A program made the position numbers and the translations under genes. This document shows, in pieces, positions 54,002-62,996 of a stretch of DNA of 64,000 nt. The first letter of the stretch is position 1; the number at the start of each line of letters is the position of its first letter. The DNA is taken from the NCBI RefSeq assembly GCF_003001955.1, contig NZ_PVNH01000002.1:434001-498000 (forward strand), written 5' to 3'. Below the pieces are notes generated by a model. The model searched no databases. It worked only from the letters and a program-made list of their open reading frames with translations, and was not told where the DNA came from. Source of the DNA: Prauserella shujinwangii (lineage in GTDB: Bacteria > Actinomycetota > Actinomycetes > Mycobacteriales > Pseudonocardiaceae).

Positions 54002-54936
54002 CGGTTCACCTCCAGACCGTCGCGGTCGGCCCACTCGAGCAGCGGTTCGAGGGAGAAGGCGACGTCGTCGATGCCCGCGTGCAGATCGCCGTGCGCGGCG
54101 AACCGGGCCGGCACGGTGGCGATCGTGCACTCCCTGGGGTCGACGTCGGCGAGTTCCGGCCAGGTGATCGGGGTGGACACCGTCGCCTCGGGGACGCCCC
54201 GCACCGAGTACGCGCTGGCGATGGTGTGGTCCCTGGCGTTCTGGTTGAAGTCGACGAAGCACTTGGCGGGATCGCGATCCTTGCGCCACCACACCGTGGT
54301 CGCGTCCTCCGGCGCCCTCCGCTCGACCTCCCTGGCGAACGCGAGCGCGGCCCGGCGCACGTCGGCGAAGCCCCAGTTCGGCTCGATCCGCACGTAGATG
54401 TGCAGCCCGTTGCCCCCGGAGGTCTTCGGCCAGCCGGTGACGCCGAGTTCGTCCAGCACCTCGTGCGCCACCCCGGCGACCCGGCGGACCCGGTCGAAGC
54501 CGCAGCGCGGCATCGGGTCGAGGTCGATGCGCCACTCGTCGGGGCGCTCGGTGTCGGCCCGCCGCGAGTTCCACGGGTGGAATTCCACGGTGGACATCTG
54601 CACCGCCCAGATGACGCTGGCCAGTTCGGTGACGCAGAGCTCGTCGGCGTACCGGTCGTAACGCGGGAAGTGCACGCGCACGGTCTGCAGCCACGGCGGC
54701 GCGCCGCGCGGCACCCGTTTCTGGTGCACCTTCTCACCGGCCACTCCGGACGGGAAGCGGTGCATCATGCACGGCCGTTCCCGCAGCGCCCGCACGATGC
54801 CGTCGCCGACCGACAGGTAGTAGTTGGCGAGGTCCAGCTTCGTCTCGCCCCGGGCCGGGAAGTACACCCGATCGGGGTTGGACAGGCGCACGGTCCGTTC
54901 CCCGACCTCCAGCTCGACCGCCGCATCGTTGGCCAT
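53998..54936 (-). CDS. LigD-type primase-polymerase (third copy)
   Basis: 312 residues. YFPARGETKLDLANYYL, WRIDLDPMPRCGFDRVR (Asp pair), WPKTSGGNGLHIYVRI, and CFVDFNQNARDHTIASAYS. It is closer to the stand-alone PolD1/Prim-PolC type than to the ligase-linked copy by the QNARDHT motif; this ranking is by eye. First gene of the pair. Confidence 0.9.
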   Translation of the reverse strand: MANDAAVELEVGERTVRLSNPDRVYFPARGETKLDLANYYLSVGDGIVRALRERPCMMHRFPSGVAGEKVHQKRVPRGAPPWLQTVRVHFPRYDRYADELCVTELASVIWAVQMSTVEFHPWNSRRADTERPDEWRIDLDPMPRCGFDRVRRVAGVAHEVLDELGVTGWPKTSGGNGLHIYVRIEPNWGFADVRRAALAFAREVERRAPEDATTVWWRKDRDPAKCFVDFNQNARDHTIASAYSVRGVPEATVSTPITWPELADVDPRECTIATVPARFAAHGDLHAGIDDVAFSLEPLLEWADRDGLEVNR

Positions 54937-54945
54937 GGGACGAAA

Positions 54946-55932
54946 CTAGCCCCTCGGCGCGACGTTTTCCTCCCCGTTCGCGGCGAATTCGTCCATCGTG
55001 CGCCGCAGCCGCGCGCGCATGGCGTCGTTGCCCTTGTGCCCGGAGTCGCCGATCACCACCAGCTCCGCGTCCGGCCACGCTCTGGACAGCTCCCACGCGG
55101 TGCGGAGCGGCGCGCCGAGGTCGAGACGGCCGTGCACCAGCACGCCGGGGATGCCCGCGAGCCGGTGCGCCTCCCTGATGAGCTGGTCCTCCGCCAGCCA
55201 GGCGCCGTGAGCGAAGTAGTGCGCGCAGATGCGCACCAGCGCGGTGCGCTCGGCGGGCGGCAGCGAGCTCATGGCGGTGGCGGGCGCGTTCTCCTCCAGG
55301 GAGACGACGGCGTCCTCCCACGCGCACCAGTTCAGGATCGCGCGCTCGCGGACGGCGGGGTCCGGGTCCTCGATCAGCCGCGCGTAGGCGGCCACCAGGT
55401 CGCCGTCGCGGTCGGCCTCGGGCACTCCGGCGCGGAAGCGGTCCCACTCGGCGGGGAAGAACCGGCCCGCGCCCCGGTAGAGCCAGTCGATCTCGCTGCG
55501 GCGGGTGCTCGTCACCGCGACGAGCACGAGTTCGGTCACGCGCTCGGGGTGCCGCTCGGCGTAGGCGAGGGCGAGCGTGGAGCCCCACGAGCCGCCGATC
55601 AGCAGCCAGCGCTCGATGCCGAGATGGGTGCGCAGCCGTTCCATGTCGGCGAGGAGGTGGTGGGTGGTGTTGGCGGCGAGGCCGGTGCGGTGGTCGCCCG
55701 CGTGCGGGGTGCTGCGACCGCAGCCGCGCTGGTGGAAGTGGACGATCCGGTACCGCGCCGGGTCGAAGTACCGCGGCGCGGCGAGCCAGTTCGGCGCGCC
55801 GGGCCCGCCGTGCACGATCAGCGCGGGTTTGCCCCTCGGGTTGCCGCTGACCTCCCAGTACACGTGGTTGCCTTCGCCCACGTCCAGCAGGCCGTGGTCG
55901 TAGGGCTCGATCGGCGGGTACAGAACGTCCAT
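54946..55932 (-). CDS. pip: Proline iminopeptidase
   Basis: 328 residues, S33 family. LIVHGGPGAPNWLA (oxyanion), HFHQRGCGRSTPHA, Ser115 in IGGSWGSTLALAYAERHP, and His in GDSGHKGNDAMRA. Removes N-terminal proline from peptides; cytoplasmic, no signal peptide. Divergent from a MarR gene. Confidence 0.92.
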   Translation of the reverse strand: MDVLYPPIEPYDHGLLDVGEGNHVYWEVSGNPRGKPALIVHGGPGAPNWLAAPRYFDPARYRIVHFHQRGCGRSTPHAGDHRTGLAANTTHHLLADMERLRTHLGIERWLLIGGSWGSTLALAYAERHPERVTELVLVAVTSTRRSEIDWLYRGAGRFFPAEWDRFRAGVPEADRDGDLVAAYARLIEDPDPAVRERAILNWCAWEDAVVSLEENAPATAMSSLPPAERTALVRICAHYFAHGAWLAEDQLIREAHRLAGIPGVLVHGRLDLGAPLRTAWELSRAWPDAELVVIGDSGHKGNDAMRARLRRTMDEFAANGEENVAPRG

Positions 55933-55961
55933 GGGTGCGGCTCCCTGGGCAGCAATTTATG

Positions 55962-55985
55962 ACAGCACTGTTATATTAGCGCTGT
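55962..55985. promoter_or_regulatory. Candidate MarR operator
   Basis: ACAGCACT and AGCGCTGT are 8-bp arms (one mismatch) around the AT-rich spacer GTTATATT, between the divergent pip and MarR genes and reaching the MarR start codon at 55984. Confidence 0.55.
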
Positions 55986-56586
55986 GACATCTGGAGACGC
56001 CACCGAGTTCGGCCCAGCCCTGCTGGGGACGCGCCTGCGGCACCTGCTCGACCTGCTGGACGGGGAGATCGCGGCCGTCTACGCCGGCCTGGGCCTGGCC
56101 GGGTTCCGCCCCCGGTTCGTCCCGGTCATCGTCCGGCTGGCCACGTCGGGGCCCGCGTCCATCGGCGACGTGGCCCGCGGGATCGGCGTCACCCACTCCG
56201 CCGCCAGCCAGACCGTCGCGCAGCTGGTCAGGGAAGGGCTGGTGACACTGGAGCCCGGGGCGGACGCTCGGCAGCGGATCGTGCGGCTCACCCCGAAGGC
56301 GGAGGAGCTGCTGCCGGCGCTGCGGGCGGAGTGGACCGCGACGGCGGCGGCGGCCGAGGAGCTCGAGGCGGAACTGCCGTACCCGCTCAGCAGGCTCGTC
56401 GACGAGACCCTCGAGGCCCTGCGCCGCCGCCCGCTCCGCGACCGCGTGGCCGCCCACCTCCCGCCGGCCCGGCGACCGGGCGGCGGGGGTCGCGGCCGAG
56501 GTAGGCCAGCAGCAGGTCGGCCGGACTCGCGCGCGGCGGAGGGTCCACCGGCGCCGCGAAGCGGACCGGCCGGTCGTCCTCGCTGA
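55984..56586 (+). CDS. MarR-family regulator with extended tail
   Basis: 200 residues from the GTG at 55984. Winged helix: IGDVARGIGVTHSAASQTVA and GADARQRIVRLTPKAEELL. Residues past about 157 (RPGGGGRGRGRPAAGRPD...) are low-complexity and overlap the opposite-strand gene at its 3' end by 200 bp, which suggests a lost stop or frameshift near the natural end. Divergent from pip. Confidence 0.75.
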   Translation: MTSGDATEFGPALLGTRLRHLLDLLDGEIAAVYAGLGLAGFRPRFVPVIVRLATSGPASIGDVARGIGVTHSAASQTVAQLVREGLVTLEPGADARQRIVRLTPKAEELLPALRAEWTATAAAAEELEAELPYPLSRLVDETLEALRRRPLRDRVAAHLPPARRPGGGGRGRGRPAAGRPDSRAAEGPPAPRSGPAGRPR

Positions 56587-57049
56587 CGAGCAGACGGGCG
56601 AAGCCGAGCAGGTCGGCGGCGAGCGCGGGCGGCAGCGAGCGGTCCTCGCCACAGGCCGTGGCCACGTCCCAGCCGTGCACGGCGATCTCGACCGCCCCGG
56701 CGGCCGAGACGACGGCCGCCGCCAGCCGGGTACCACCGATCTCCACGGGATCCGGCCCGGCGGCACCGGCCCACGCGCCGAGCAACGACCGCGCCCGCCT
56801 GCGCACCACCACCACCGGGTGTGCCGGGCCCGCGGGCTCCTCGGGCGCGCGGGCGAGCGGCACCCGGCCGAGGTCCACCGCCTCGGTGAGCGCGAGCAGG
56901 GAGTCGTCGAGGTGGCCGAGCAACGACCCGAGATCCCAGTCCCGGCACGGGGTGGGCCACTCCAGCGCCCCGGCCGGGACGAGGCGCAGGCTGCCGAGGG
57001 CGTAGCTGATCGCGCGTTCGAGCAGGTCCAGCCCCGCAGACCTCGTCAT
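56387..57049 (-). CDS. Maleylpyruvate isomerase-like (mycothiol/DinB-fold, TIGR03086-type) protein
   Basis: 220 residues from the ATG at 57049 (GGAGGGAG upstream). TPCRDWDLGSLLGHLDDSLL is the N-terminal DinB-like signature, and VEIAVHGWDVATACG the conserved His-Asp region. The domain ends near LLLAYLGRDPRR; the remaining Gly/Arg-rich tail overlaps the convergent MarR gene. These proteins are mycothiol-linked in some cases; this one is not assigned. Confidence 0.75.
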   Translation of the reverse strand: MTRSAGLDLLERAISYALGSLRLVPAGALEWPTPCRDWDLGSLLGHLDDSLLALTEAVDLGRVPLARAPEEPAGPAHPVVVVRRRARSLLGAWAGAAGPDPVEIGGTRLAAAVVSAAGAVEIAVHGWDVATACGEDRSLPPALAADLLGFARLLVSEDDRPVRFAAPVDPPPRASPADLLLAYLGRDPRRPVAGPAGGGRPRGRGAGGGAGPRGSRRRAC

Positions 57050-57100
57050 GACACTCCCTCCGTCTAGCGGTACAGACCGGCGAGGGAGCCGGAAGTCATC

Positions 57101-57152
57101 GGGGTCGTGAGTGGCAACCGTTGTTCTAACCACGGTTGCCACTCACGACCCC
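57101..57152. terminator. Family A hairpin, copy 5
   Basis: Perfect 21-bp arms at 57101-57121 and 57132-57152, loop TGTTCTAACC, just after the copB stop (57156 side). It is upstream of the gene ending at 56387, so it mainly terminates copB. Confidence 0.82.
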
Positions 57153-57155
57153 ACG

Positions 57156-59246
57156 TCACTCGGCCACGGCCCGCGGCTTGAGGTCCACGCGCCGCAGCAG
57201 TTGCGCGTTGAGCGCGACCACCACCGTGGACAGGCTCATCAGCACCGCACCGACGGCCATCGGCAGGACGAACCCTGCCCACGCGAGCACCCCGGCGGCC
57301 AGCGGGATCGCCGCGAGGTTGTACCCGGCCGCCCACCACAGGTTCTGCACCATCTTGCGGTAGCTCGCCGCCGACAGCGTCCGTGCGGCGACCACCGCCC
57401 TCGGGTCGTCGGACGCCAGCACGATGCCCGCCGACTCGATCGCGACGTCGGTGCCCGCGCCGATCGCGATGCCGACGTCCGCCCTGGCCAGCGCCGGGGC
57501 GTCATTGACCCCGTCCCCGACCATCGCGACGGTGTGGCCGCGCCGCCGCAGGTCCGCCACGGCCTGGTCCTTGTCCTCCGGCAGCACCTCGGCGAACACC
57601 TCGTCGATGCCGAGGTCGGCCGCCACGGCCTCGGCCACCTGCCGGGCGTCGCCGGTGATCATGGCGACCGTGATCCCGAGCCGATGCAGCGCGGCCACGG
57701 CGGCCCTGGACTCCGGCCGCACCTGGTCCGCCAGCGCGAGCGCGCCGAGCACGGTGGAGCCGCTGAGCACGTGGAGCACCGCCGAGCCACGGGACGTCCA
57801 GCGTGCGATCGGCTCCCGCAGCGCGCCGGGGACCTCCGCCTCCCGCTCGCGCAGCAGCGCGGGACCACCCACCGCGATCGGAGTACCGTCCACTGTGGCC
57901 TCGACACCGCGCCCGGTCATCGAGCGGAAACCGGTGGCCGGGAACGCGGGCACCGCGCGGTCCCGCGCCGCCGCGACGATCGCCCTCGCGAGCGGGTGCT
58001 CGCTGTCGGACTCGACGGCGGCGGCCAGCGCCAGCACGCGGTCCTCGGCGCCCTCCTCGGCGGCCGCCACCCCGGTCACCACGTGCTCGCCCCTGGTGAG
58101 GGTGCCCGTCTTGTCGAACAGGACGGCGTCGACCTCCCGCATCCGCTCCAGCGCCAGCCGGTCCTTCACGAGGATGCCGCTGCGTGCCGACTTGGCCGTC
58201 GAGATGGACGTCACCAGGGGAATCGCCAGCCCGAGGGCGTGCGGGCAGGCGATGATCAGCACGGTCACCGATCGCACGAGCGCCGCGTCGGGGTCACCGA
58301 GCACGACCCACACCAGCACGGTCACCGCCGCCACCGCCATCGCGACGTAGAACAGCAGTGCGGCCGCCCGGTCCGCCAGCAGCTGGGTCCGCGACCGCGA
58401 CTCCTGCGCCTGCGCGACCAGCCGCTGGATCCCGGCGAGTGCGGTGTCGTCGCCCACCGCGTCGACGCGCACGCGCAGCGATCCGTCGGTGGCGACGCTC
58501 GCCGCGATCACCCGCTCACCCGCACCGCGGGGCACCGGGTTGGATTCGCCGGTCAGCATGGACTCGTCGACGTCCGCCGCGCCCTCCACGATCGTGCCGT
58601 CGGCGGGCACCCGGCCGCCCGGCCGGACGAGCACGACGTCCCCGACCCCGAGGTCGCCGATCCGGACGGTCTCGACCGAGCCGTCCGCGCGGACCCGTTC
58701 GGCGTCGTCCGGCAGCAGTTCCGCCAGCGCCGCGAGGGCACCCTGCGCCTGCCCGATCGCCCGCATCTCCATCCAGTGGCCGAGCAGCATGATGACGATC
58801 AGGAGGGACAGCTCCCACCAGACCTCCACCTCGAAGAACCCGAGGCTCGCCGCCAGGCTGGCGACGTAGGCGACCGAGATCGCCATGCCGATCAGCAGCA
58901 TCATGCCGGGCGCGCGGTCCCGGATCTCGGTGACCGCACCGGCCAGGAACGGCCTGCCGCCGTAGGCGAAGATCACGGTGCCGAGCACCGGGGCGATCAG
59001 TTCCGCACCGGGGAACCGCGGCGCGGTGTAGCCCAGCCACATCTGGATCATGTCGGCGTAGGCGACCACCGGCAGGGTCAGCACCAGGGACAGCCAGAAC
59101 CGGTCGCGGAACATCGCGGGCGAGTGCCCCGCGTGCTTGTCGTGTCCTCCCTGTCCCCTGTGTCCCCCATGGCCGCCGTGATCGCCGTGGCTGCCGGGGT
59201 GCGCGTGCCCCTCGTGCGTGGCCACCGTGGCGTCCTGCGTGTTCAT
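57156..59246 (-). CDS. copB: CopB-type P1B copper ATPase
   Basis: 696 residues from the ATG at 59246 (GAGGAG seven bases upstream). His-rich cytosolic N-terminus (HEGHAHPGSHGDHGGHGGH), no CxxC domain, which with the CPH motif (Cys334, IIACPHALGLAI) marks the CopB subgroup. Phosphorylated Asp378 in FDKTGTLT, and GDGVNDAPALA. Exports copper or silver across the membrane. Downstream of two CsoR-like boxes and two His-rich membrane proteins. Confidence 0.94.
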   Translation of the reverse strand: MNTQDATVATHEGHAHPGSHGDHGGHGGHRGQGGHDKHAGHSPAMFRDRFWLSLVLTLPVVAYADMIQMWLGYTAPRFPGAELIAPVLGTVIFAYGGRPFLAGAVTEIRDRAPGMMLLIGMAISVAYVASLAASLGFFEVEVWWELSLLIVIMLLGHWMEMRAIGQAQGALAALAELLPDDAERVRADGSVETVRIGDLGVGDVVLVRPGGRVPADGTIVEGAADVDESMLTGESNPVPRGAGERVIAASVATDGSLRVRVDAVGDDTALAGIQRLVAQAQESRSRTQLLADRAAALLFYVAMAVAAVTVLVWVVLGDPDAALVRSVTVLIIACPHALGLAIPLVTSISTAKSARSGILVKDRLALERMREVDAVLFDKTGTLTRGEHVVTGVAAAEEGAEDRVLALAAAVESDSEHPLARAIVAAARDRAVPAFPATGFRSMTGRGVEATVDGTPIAVGGPALLREREAEVPGALREPIARWTSRGSAVLHVLSGSTVLGALALADQVRPESRAAVAALHRLGITVAMITGDARQVAEAVAADLGIDEVFAEVLPEDKDQAVADLRRRGHTVAMVGDGVNDAPALARADVGIAIGAGTDVAIESAGIVLASDDPRAVVAARTLSAASYRKMVQNLWWAAGYNLAAIPLAAGVLAWAGFVLPMAVGAVLMSLSTVVVALNAQLLRRVDLKPRAVAE

Positions 59247-59268
59247 CACGTGGCTCCTCATCACTCAT

Positions 59269-59285
59269 ATACCCCCATCGGGTAT
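59269..59285. promoter_or_regulatory. CsoR-like operator 1
   Basis: ATACCCCCATCGGGTAT, like the reported Streptomyces CsoR consensus (ATACCCCC..GGGTAT), 23 bp upstream of the copB start. See the second box 31 bp away. Confidence 0.75.
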
Positions 59286-59299
59286 ACCGTGTGCCGAAC

Positions 59300-59316
59300 A
59301 TACCCCCAAGGGGTAC
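59300..59316. promoter_or_regulatory. CsoR-like operator 2
   Basis: ATACCCCCAAGGGGTAC, same design as box 1, offset by exactly 31 bp (three turns). It lies between the upstream His-rich gene (stop at 59365) and copB. Confidence 0.72.
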
Positions 59317-59364
59317 CGAGCGGCAAGGGGAACAGGGCCCGGATGACCGGTTCGGGTCAGCCGA

Positions 59365-60033
59365 TCAGTGCGAGTGCCCTTCCGAGTGCCCGTGCGGAGC
59401 CGTGCCGTGCGGGGATGACGTGGTCGCCGGGGTCGCCGGTCCGTCGGGCGGCGGCGAGCCCGCGCCAGAGCCGGGCGGTGGCGCGGGTTCCGTGCCGCCG
59501 GGTTCACCATGCTCACCGGTGTGGTCGTGCCCGCCGGAACCGCCGTGCGAGTGGCTGAGCCCGGCCACCACGCCGGGGCCCATCACCGCCGCGACGAGCA
59601 GCGCCGCTCCCGCCAGCGCGAAGCGGTACCGCCACGGGGAGAACTCCGCGGCGTGCGCTCTCGGCAGCATCGCCCAGCCCGCCGTCAGGACCGCCACGGC
59701 TTCCAGCACCACGGTGAGCAGGCCCGCGGTGCCGATGCTCTCGGGCTCCCCCGCGTGCGGGCCGAACGGCAGCCCGCTGGTGCGCGTCAGCGCCCACAAG
59801 CCGAGTGCCGCGACGTTCGCGGCGAGGCCGGCGAGCAGGACGCCGCGGTGCGAGGTGCGCAGCACCGCCACCGCCCAGCCGAACTGGAACAGCGCCAGGC
59901 AGGCGAAGAACAAGCCAGACGCGGGCCACTCGCGCCAGTGGTCGGGGATCACGGCGGCATGGATGAACGCCGCACCCATCGACGCGAGGGCCGCGACGAC
60001 GGCGGCGAGCCGGAGGTCGGTCTGGTGTCGCAT
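59365..60033 (-). CDS. His-rich membrane protein of the copper locus
   Basis: 222 residues. About five hydrophobic segments (RLAAVVAALASMGAAFIHAA, VLLAGLAANVAALGLWAL, FALAGAALLVAAVMGPGVVA) and a His-rich C-terminus (SHSHGGSGGHDHTGEHGE, HGTAPHGHSEGHSH), probably a metal-binding tail. No family name assigned. Upstream of copB, same strand. Confidence 0.75.
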   Translation of the reverse strand: MRHQTDLRLAAVVAALASMGAAFIHAAVIPDHWREWPASGLFFACLALFQFGWAVAVLRTSHRGVLLAGLAANVAALGLWALTRTSGLPFGPHAGEPESIGTAGLLTVVLEAVAVLTAGWAMLPRAHAAEFSPWRYRFALAGAALLVAAVMGPGVVAGLSHSHGGSGGHDHTGEHGEPGGTEPAPPPGSGAGSPPPDGPATPATTSSPHGTAPHGHSEGHSH

Positions 60034-60087
60034 GAGGTAGAAACTCCTTTGGTCACACGGGTATCGCTCGCCGGAACACGGCGTGGA

Positions 60088-60468
60088 CTAGACCCGCATC
60101 ACCTGGAGTTCGCGCACGAGGTCGGGCGGCGCCCGCGCCCCGTTGGCGCGGGCGGCCACGATCGGCAGGCCCGGCGCTCCCGGCACGGGCACGGCCTCGG
60201 CCCAGCCGGTGGCGGACCCGGCCGTGCCGTCGTCGCCGCCGCGCGGACAGAGGTAGCCGCAGTGGTCCTCGCCCCCGGAGCCGTGGTGACCGGGCGGCTC
60301 CCCCGGTTCGTGCGGCGCGTGGTGACCGTGGGAGGCGACGGGCGAGGGCGCGAACGCGGCCGGGTGCGGCCCGAGGAGGTGACCGACGAGGATCAGCGCG
60401 GCCACGAACGGTAACGCCACCCGGCACGGCGAACCCGCGGAACGTGCCTGGCGTACCGGTCGCCGCAT
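60088..60468 (-). CDS. Small His-rich exported or anchored protein
   Basis: 126 residues: N-terminal hydrophobic segment (VALPFVAALILVGHLLG), then HGHHAPHEPGEPPGHHGSGG and EDHCGYLCPRGG, a His cluster plus CxxxC that could bind copper. Ends LVRELQVMRV. First gene of the putative copper operon; divergent from the ABC transporter. Confidence 0.68.
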   Translation of the reverse strand: MRRPVRQARSAGSPCRVALPFVAALILVGHLLGPHPAAFAPSPVASHGHHAPHEPGEPPGHHGSGGEDHCGYLCPRGGDDGTAGSATGWAEAVPVPGAPGLPIVAARANGARAPPDLVRELQVMRV

Positions 60469-60544
60469 GGATCACCGTCTTGCCCTCGACGTCGCCCGGG
60501 GATGCTACCCGGACGATCCCCTACCATCGCGGCGCGGAGGTGTC

Positions 60545-61330
60545 ATGGCACAGACTGGGGAGAGCGAGCCACCCGCGATGCGGTTGTCCGCGCTGCGCAA
60601 GGCTTTCGGCAGCACGGTGGCGGTCGATCGGGTGAGCCTCGACGTGCCCGCGGGTTCCTTTTTCGGGCTGGTCGGCCCGAACGGCGCGGGCAAGACGACA
60701 TTGCTGTCGATGGCGGTAGGCCTGTTGCGCCCGGACGGCGGCAGCGCGCACATCTTCGAGTCCGACGTGTGGCACGACCCGGTGCGGGCGAAGTCTCTCG
60801 TCGGCGTGCTCCCCGACGGGCTGTCGTTCCCGGAACGGCTGACCGGGCGCGAGCTGCTGACGTACCTGGGCCGGTTGCGTGGCCTCGATCCCGCCACCGT
60901 GACCGAACGGGCCGCCGAGCTGCTCGGCGTGCTGGAGCTGACCGAGGCCGAACGAACGCTGGTCATCGACTACTCGGCGGGCATGCGCAAGAAGATCGGG
61001 CTCGCCATGGCGCTGCTGCACGCGCCCCGGCTGCTCGTGCTGGACGAGCCGTTCGAGGCCGTCGACCCGGTGTCCGCCGCGACGATCCGCACGATCCTGC
61101 GGCGGTTCGTCGAGTCCGGCGGTGCGGTGGTGCTGTCCAGCCACGTGATGGCGCTCGTCGAGCAGCTGTGCGACCACGTCGCGGTGCTCAGCGACGGACG
61201 GCTCGTCGCCGCGGGACGGGTGGCCGAGGTCCGGGGCGGCACGTCGCTGGAGGAGGCGTTCGTGCACATCGTTGGCGGGCGGGCCGGCGGAGCGGAAGGG
61301 TTGTCGTGGTTGGCGTCCTCGTCCGGATGA
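60545..61330 (+). CDS. ABC transporter ATP-binding protein
   Basis: 261 residues. Walker A GPNGAGKTT (44-52), signature YSAGMRKKIGLA, Walker B LLVLDEPFEAVD, and H-loop SSHVMALVEQ. The YSAGM form of the signature is usual in drug- or bacteriocin-exporter ATPases. GGAGG precedes the ATG. Overlaps the permease gene. Confidence 0.93.
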   Translation: MAQTGESEPPAMRLSALRKAFGSTVAVDRVSLDVPAGSFFGLVGPNGAGKTTLLSMAVGLLRPDGGSAHIFESDVWHDPVRAKSLVGVLPDGLSFPERLTGRELLTYLGRLRGLDPATVTERAAELLGVLELTEAERTLVIDYSAGMRKKIGLAMALLHAPRLLVLDEPFEAVDPVSAATIRTILRRFVESGGAVVLSSHVMALVEQLCDHVAVLSDGRLVAAGRVAEVRGGTSLEEAFVHIVGGRAGGAEGLSWLASSSG

Positions 61331-62892
61331 AGCTGCGCGTGCTGCGCAACTCGTTGCGTGGCGCGCGGCTCGCGGCGGTACTGGGCGGCGGGGTTCTCGG
61401 CCTGCTGTTCGCGCTTCTCACGCTGCTGCTCGGCACCGTCACCTTCGACCGCCCGGAAGCCTCGGTCGAGATACTGGCCACCGGATACGCCGCGTGGCTG
61501 GTGGGCTGGGTGCTCGCCCCGATCGCCACCGGCGGCGGTGACGACACGCTGCGCCCCGAGCACTTCTCGCTGCTGCCGATCGGCCGCGCGCGGCTGGCCA
61601 CGGGTCTGCTCGTCGCCGGATTCGCCGGGGTGCCCGCCGTGGTGACCCTGGTGGCGTTCGGCTCACTGCCGCTCTACGGCGCGCGGTTCGGCGCCGGTCC
61701 GGCCCTGCTCGGCCTCGGCTTCGCGGTGGCGCTGCTCGGGCTCGTCGTGCTGGTCTACCGCGTCGTGATGACGGCGCTGGCCGGGTTGCTCGGCTCCCGC
61801 AGGGGCAAGGAACTCGGCATCCTGCTGGTCGGTGTGCTCGGACTGGCCGGTGTGGGGGTGAACTACGCCCTCGGCACGGTCATTCCGACGCTGGTCGAAG
61901 GGCGGGCAGGCGAGTTCGCGGCCGTGATGACCGCGTTGCCCACCGGCTGGGGACCCGTCGCGGTCCGGGCCGCGGGCACCGGCGAGTGGGGACTCGCGGC
62001 GGGGCTGTCACTGGCCATGGTCGCGATGCTGGCCGCGCTGGTGCTGGGGTGGGGCGCGCTGCTCACCCGGCAGGTGACGGCCACCGGCTACCGCGGCTCC
62101 GCCCGGCGGCGCGCGGGCGAACGCCGGGCAGGCCGGTCCCTGCTGCCCGCGACGCCGGTGGGCGCGGTGGTCGGCAAGGAGCTGCGCACGTGGTGGCGGG
62201 ATGCCCGGCGCCGGGTGGCCCTGTTGACCACGCCGGTACTCGGGCTCGTGGTCGCGGTGGTGCCCACGCTCGGCGAGGGCGGCGACGCGTCCTCAGTGCT
62301 GGCCTACCTCGGGGTGTTCGTGGTCGCGCTGGCCTGCGTGCAGACGGGCAACCTGTACGGCTTCGACGGCAGTGCGCTGTGGCACACGCTGCTCGTGCCC
62401 GGCGCCGAGCGGCCCGACGTGCGTGGCCGCCAGCTGGCGTGGGCACTGCTCGTGGGCGGGCCGAGCCTGCTGTTCGCACTGGTGCTGCCCGGTGTCACCG
62501 GCCATCCGGAGGCGTATCCGAGGGTGCTGGCGCTCGTTCCCGCCGTGGCGGGCGCCGGTTCCGGCATCGTGCTGCTGCAGTCGGTGTTCGCCGCCTACCC
62601 GCTGCCGGACCCGCGGCACCACGCCAACCCGTTCAGCTCCGGCGGCAGGCCCGGCTGCGCCCGGATCCTGCTGATCCTCGCCCTGACCCTGCTCCTGGTG
62701 CTGGCCGCGGCGCCCGCGGTCGCCGCGCTGGTCGCGGGGGGCCTGCTCGGTTCACCGGTGCTGACCTGGCTCGCCGTGCCGATCGGCCTGGCGACCGGGT
62801 CGGCGCTCGCATGGTGGTGGGGCGGACTCGCCGTGCGGCGGCTCGCCCGGCAGGGCCCCGAACTGCTCGCCACGGTCGGCGCGGACCGCTGA
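61306..62892 (+). CDS. ABC transporter permease
   Basis: 528 residues with about 12 hydrophobic helices (AAVLGGGVLGLLFALLTLLL, then many through to AAAPAVAALVAGGLLGS). No substrate motif. GTG at 61306 (AAGGG five bases upstream) overlaps the ATPase by 25 bases; an ATG at 61327 giving ATGA overlap is the alternative. Confidence 0.87.
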   Translation: MVGVLVRMKLRVLRNSLRGARLAAVLGGGVLGLLFALLTLLLGTVTFDRPEASVEILATGYAAWLVGWVLAPIATGGGDDTLRPEHFSLLPIGRARLATGLLVAGFAGVPAVVTLVAFGSLPLYGARFGAGPALLGLGFAVALLGLVVLVYRVVMTALAGLLGSRRGKELGILLVGVLGLAGVGVNYALGTVIPTLVEGRAGEFAAVMTALPTGWGPVAVRAAGTGEWGLAAGLSLAMVAMLAALVLGWGALLTRQVTATGYRGSARRRAGERRAGRSLLPATPVGAVVGKELRTWWRDARRRVALLTTPVLGLVVAVVPTLGEGGDASSVLAYLGVFVVALACVQTGNLYGFDGSALWHTLLVPGAERPDVRGRQLAWALLVGGPSLLFALVLPGVTGHPEAYPRVLALVPAVAGAGSGIVLLQSVFAAYPLPDPRHHANPFSSGGRPGCARILLILALTLLLVLAAAPAVAALVAGGLLGSPVLTWLAVPIGLATGSALAWWWGGLAVRRLARQGPELLATVGADR

Positions 62893-62996
62893 AGCTCACC
62901 CGATGGTGCACGGGCAGTGACCGAGTACCACGGATCCGCGTCGATCACGTAACATCGGAGTCACGCGGTTCAGCCAGCCAGCCGCACCTCACACAC

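Noticed and set aside
57111-59558. 815-codon open frame on the plus strand opposite copB
   Set aside because: Low-complexity His/Arg/Gln-rich translation typical of a GC-rich antisense frame.
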